A DNA stretch of 20,999 nt from contig JAQQAK010000227.1 in the NCBI GenBank assembly GCA_028527945.1, forward strand, positions 1 through 20,999. The letters are read 5' to 3'. Positions 20,490 through 20,999 of the stretch are shown here, in pieces. The notes below the pieces were generated by a model. That model was given only the letters and a program-made list of their open reading frames with translations. It ran no database searches and was not told where the DNA came from. Source of the stretch: Spirochaetaceae bacterium (GTDB lineage Bacteria; Spirochaetota; Spirochaetia; UBA9216). The first letter of the stretch is position 1. Each line of letters opens with the position of its first letter. The position numbers were made by a program, and so were the translations under genes.

Positions 20490-20999
20490 TTGGGAAAAAT
20501 AACTAGCAAAGAAATTGCAAAACTCGCAGGGGTTTCTACTTCTGCTGTTTCAATTGTTCTTAATAATAAACCAGGTGTTAGTGACGAGACTCGTGAGCAT
20601 GTATTAAATATATTAGCTAAAAATGGAATAACTCCAAAAGGTTTGAATAAGTCAACAGGTGTTATAAGATTTTGCAAAATTGTCAAACATGGTGAAATTA
20701 TTAATGATAAGCATAATGTTTTTTTAAGTGATTATATTGATGGTATTGTCGAGGAAGCAAAAAGCAATGAATGTGTTGTTGAGTTCGCCTCGTATAATAC
20801 TTCTGATATTGTTTCTATTATTCCACAGCTTCAACAGGCTTCAAATTTAATAGGTTTGGTTATTCTTTCAACAGAATTGTCATTTGAAGATGTTAAAATT
20901 TTATCAAATTTAGACATTCCAAAGGTTTTTCTTGATGCTATATACGAGTTTTTACCTGCCTCTTTTATAACCATGGATAATCAAGGAATGGTATACGAA
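20490..20999 (+). CDS. LacI-family transcriptional regulator, cut off by the window edge
   Basis: Sugar-responsive DNA-binding regulator; 170 residues are visible and the frame is open at the right edge. The start is a TTG (20490) 9 nt after AAGGAG; no in-frame ATG lies nearby. The LacI helix-turn-helix is clear at residues 5-27 (TSKEIAKLAGVSTSAVSIVLNN), followed by KPGVSDETREHVLNIL. The hinge is atypical (NGITPKGLNKS instead of LGYxPN), and the effector domain begins GVIRFCKIVKHGEIINDKHNVF, a form I associate with treponemal LacI proteins rather than the usual IGVIVPD pattern. It may control dhaL/dhaK, or genes to its right outside the window. Confidence 0.9.
   Translation, partial: MGKITSKEIAKLAGVSTSAVSIVLNNKPGVSDETREHVLNILAKNGITPKGLNKSTGVIRFCKIVKHGEIINDKHNVFLSDYIDGIVEEAKSNECVVEFASYNTSDIVSIIPQLQQASNLIGLVILSTELSFEDVKILSNLDIPKVFLDAIYEFLPASFITMDNQGMVYE

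Noticed and set aside
1..20999. CRISPR arrays, insertion sequences, tRNA or rRNA genes
   Set aside because: No regularly spaced repeats, transposase reading frames with terminal repeats, or recognisable tRNA/rRNA sequences were seen.

Overview
The window is AT-rich bacterial DNA, most simply read as a spirochaete of the Treponema type. That rests on the low GC content, two lipoproteins with relaxed lipoboxes, a close-to-consensus sigma-54 promoter, and a LacI-family regulator of the kind seen in treponemes. The phylum is an inference from style and gene content; no rRNA or other marker gene is present.

Left third (1-8700), mostly housekeeping and orphan genes: the end of an unrecognised gene; a small heat-shock protein (Hsp20) read leftward from a likely sigma-54 promoter; a DEAD-box RNA helicase with a long basic tail; an FGGY kinase that resembles the glycerol-kinase-5 type more than classical GlpK; a leftward pair of pyridoxal kinase and Cof-type HAD phosphatase; an unrecognised coiled-coil protein behind a perfect-consensus sigma-70 promoter; and a leftward lipoprotein with Ig-like and lamin-tail-like domains. 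Three genes (helicase, FGGY kinase, pyridoxal kinase) have no Shine-Dalgarno sequence but a -10 box exactly 6 nt before the ATG, so their mRNAs may be leaderless.

Middle (8736-11410): glmS (glucosamine-6-phosphate synthase), convergent with an IclR-family repressor gene.

Catabolic cluster (11497-18104): divergent from the IclR gene runs a six-gene set: DapA/NanA-family aldolase or dehydratase, tripartite tricarboxylate-type transporter tctC-tctB-tctA, KDPG aldolase fused to a VOC domain (eda), and 2-keto-3-deoxygluconate kinase (kdgK). It plausibly imports an organic or sugar acid and brings it through 2-keto-3-deoxygluconate (KDG) and its 6-phosphate to pyruvate and glyceraldehyde 3-phosphate. 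Several junctions carry a strong RNA hairpin. The most striking one, upstream of eda, is a 15-bp stem that buries a strong Shine-Dalgarno sequence belonging to a 9-codon minicistron overlapping the eda start. The 3' UTR hairpin of kdgK contains a 14-nt perfect complement to the masking arm.

Right end (18103-20999): dhaK and dhaL, normally co-transcribed, lie in divergent orientation around an AT-rich control region with perfect inverted repeats. No dhaM is visible. A LacI-family regulator starting at TTG runs off the right edge.

The best candidates for something new are the RNA control layout of eda-kdgK and the leaderless-start pattern. Neither proves a new system.
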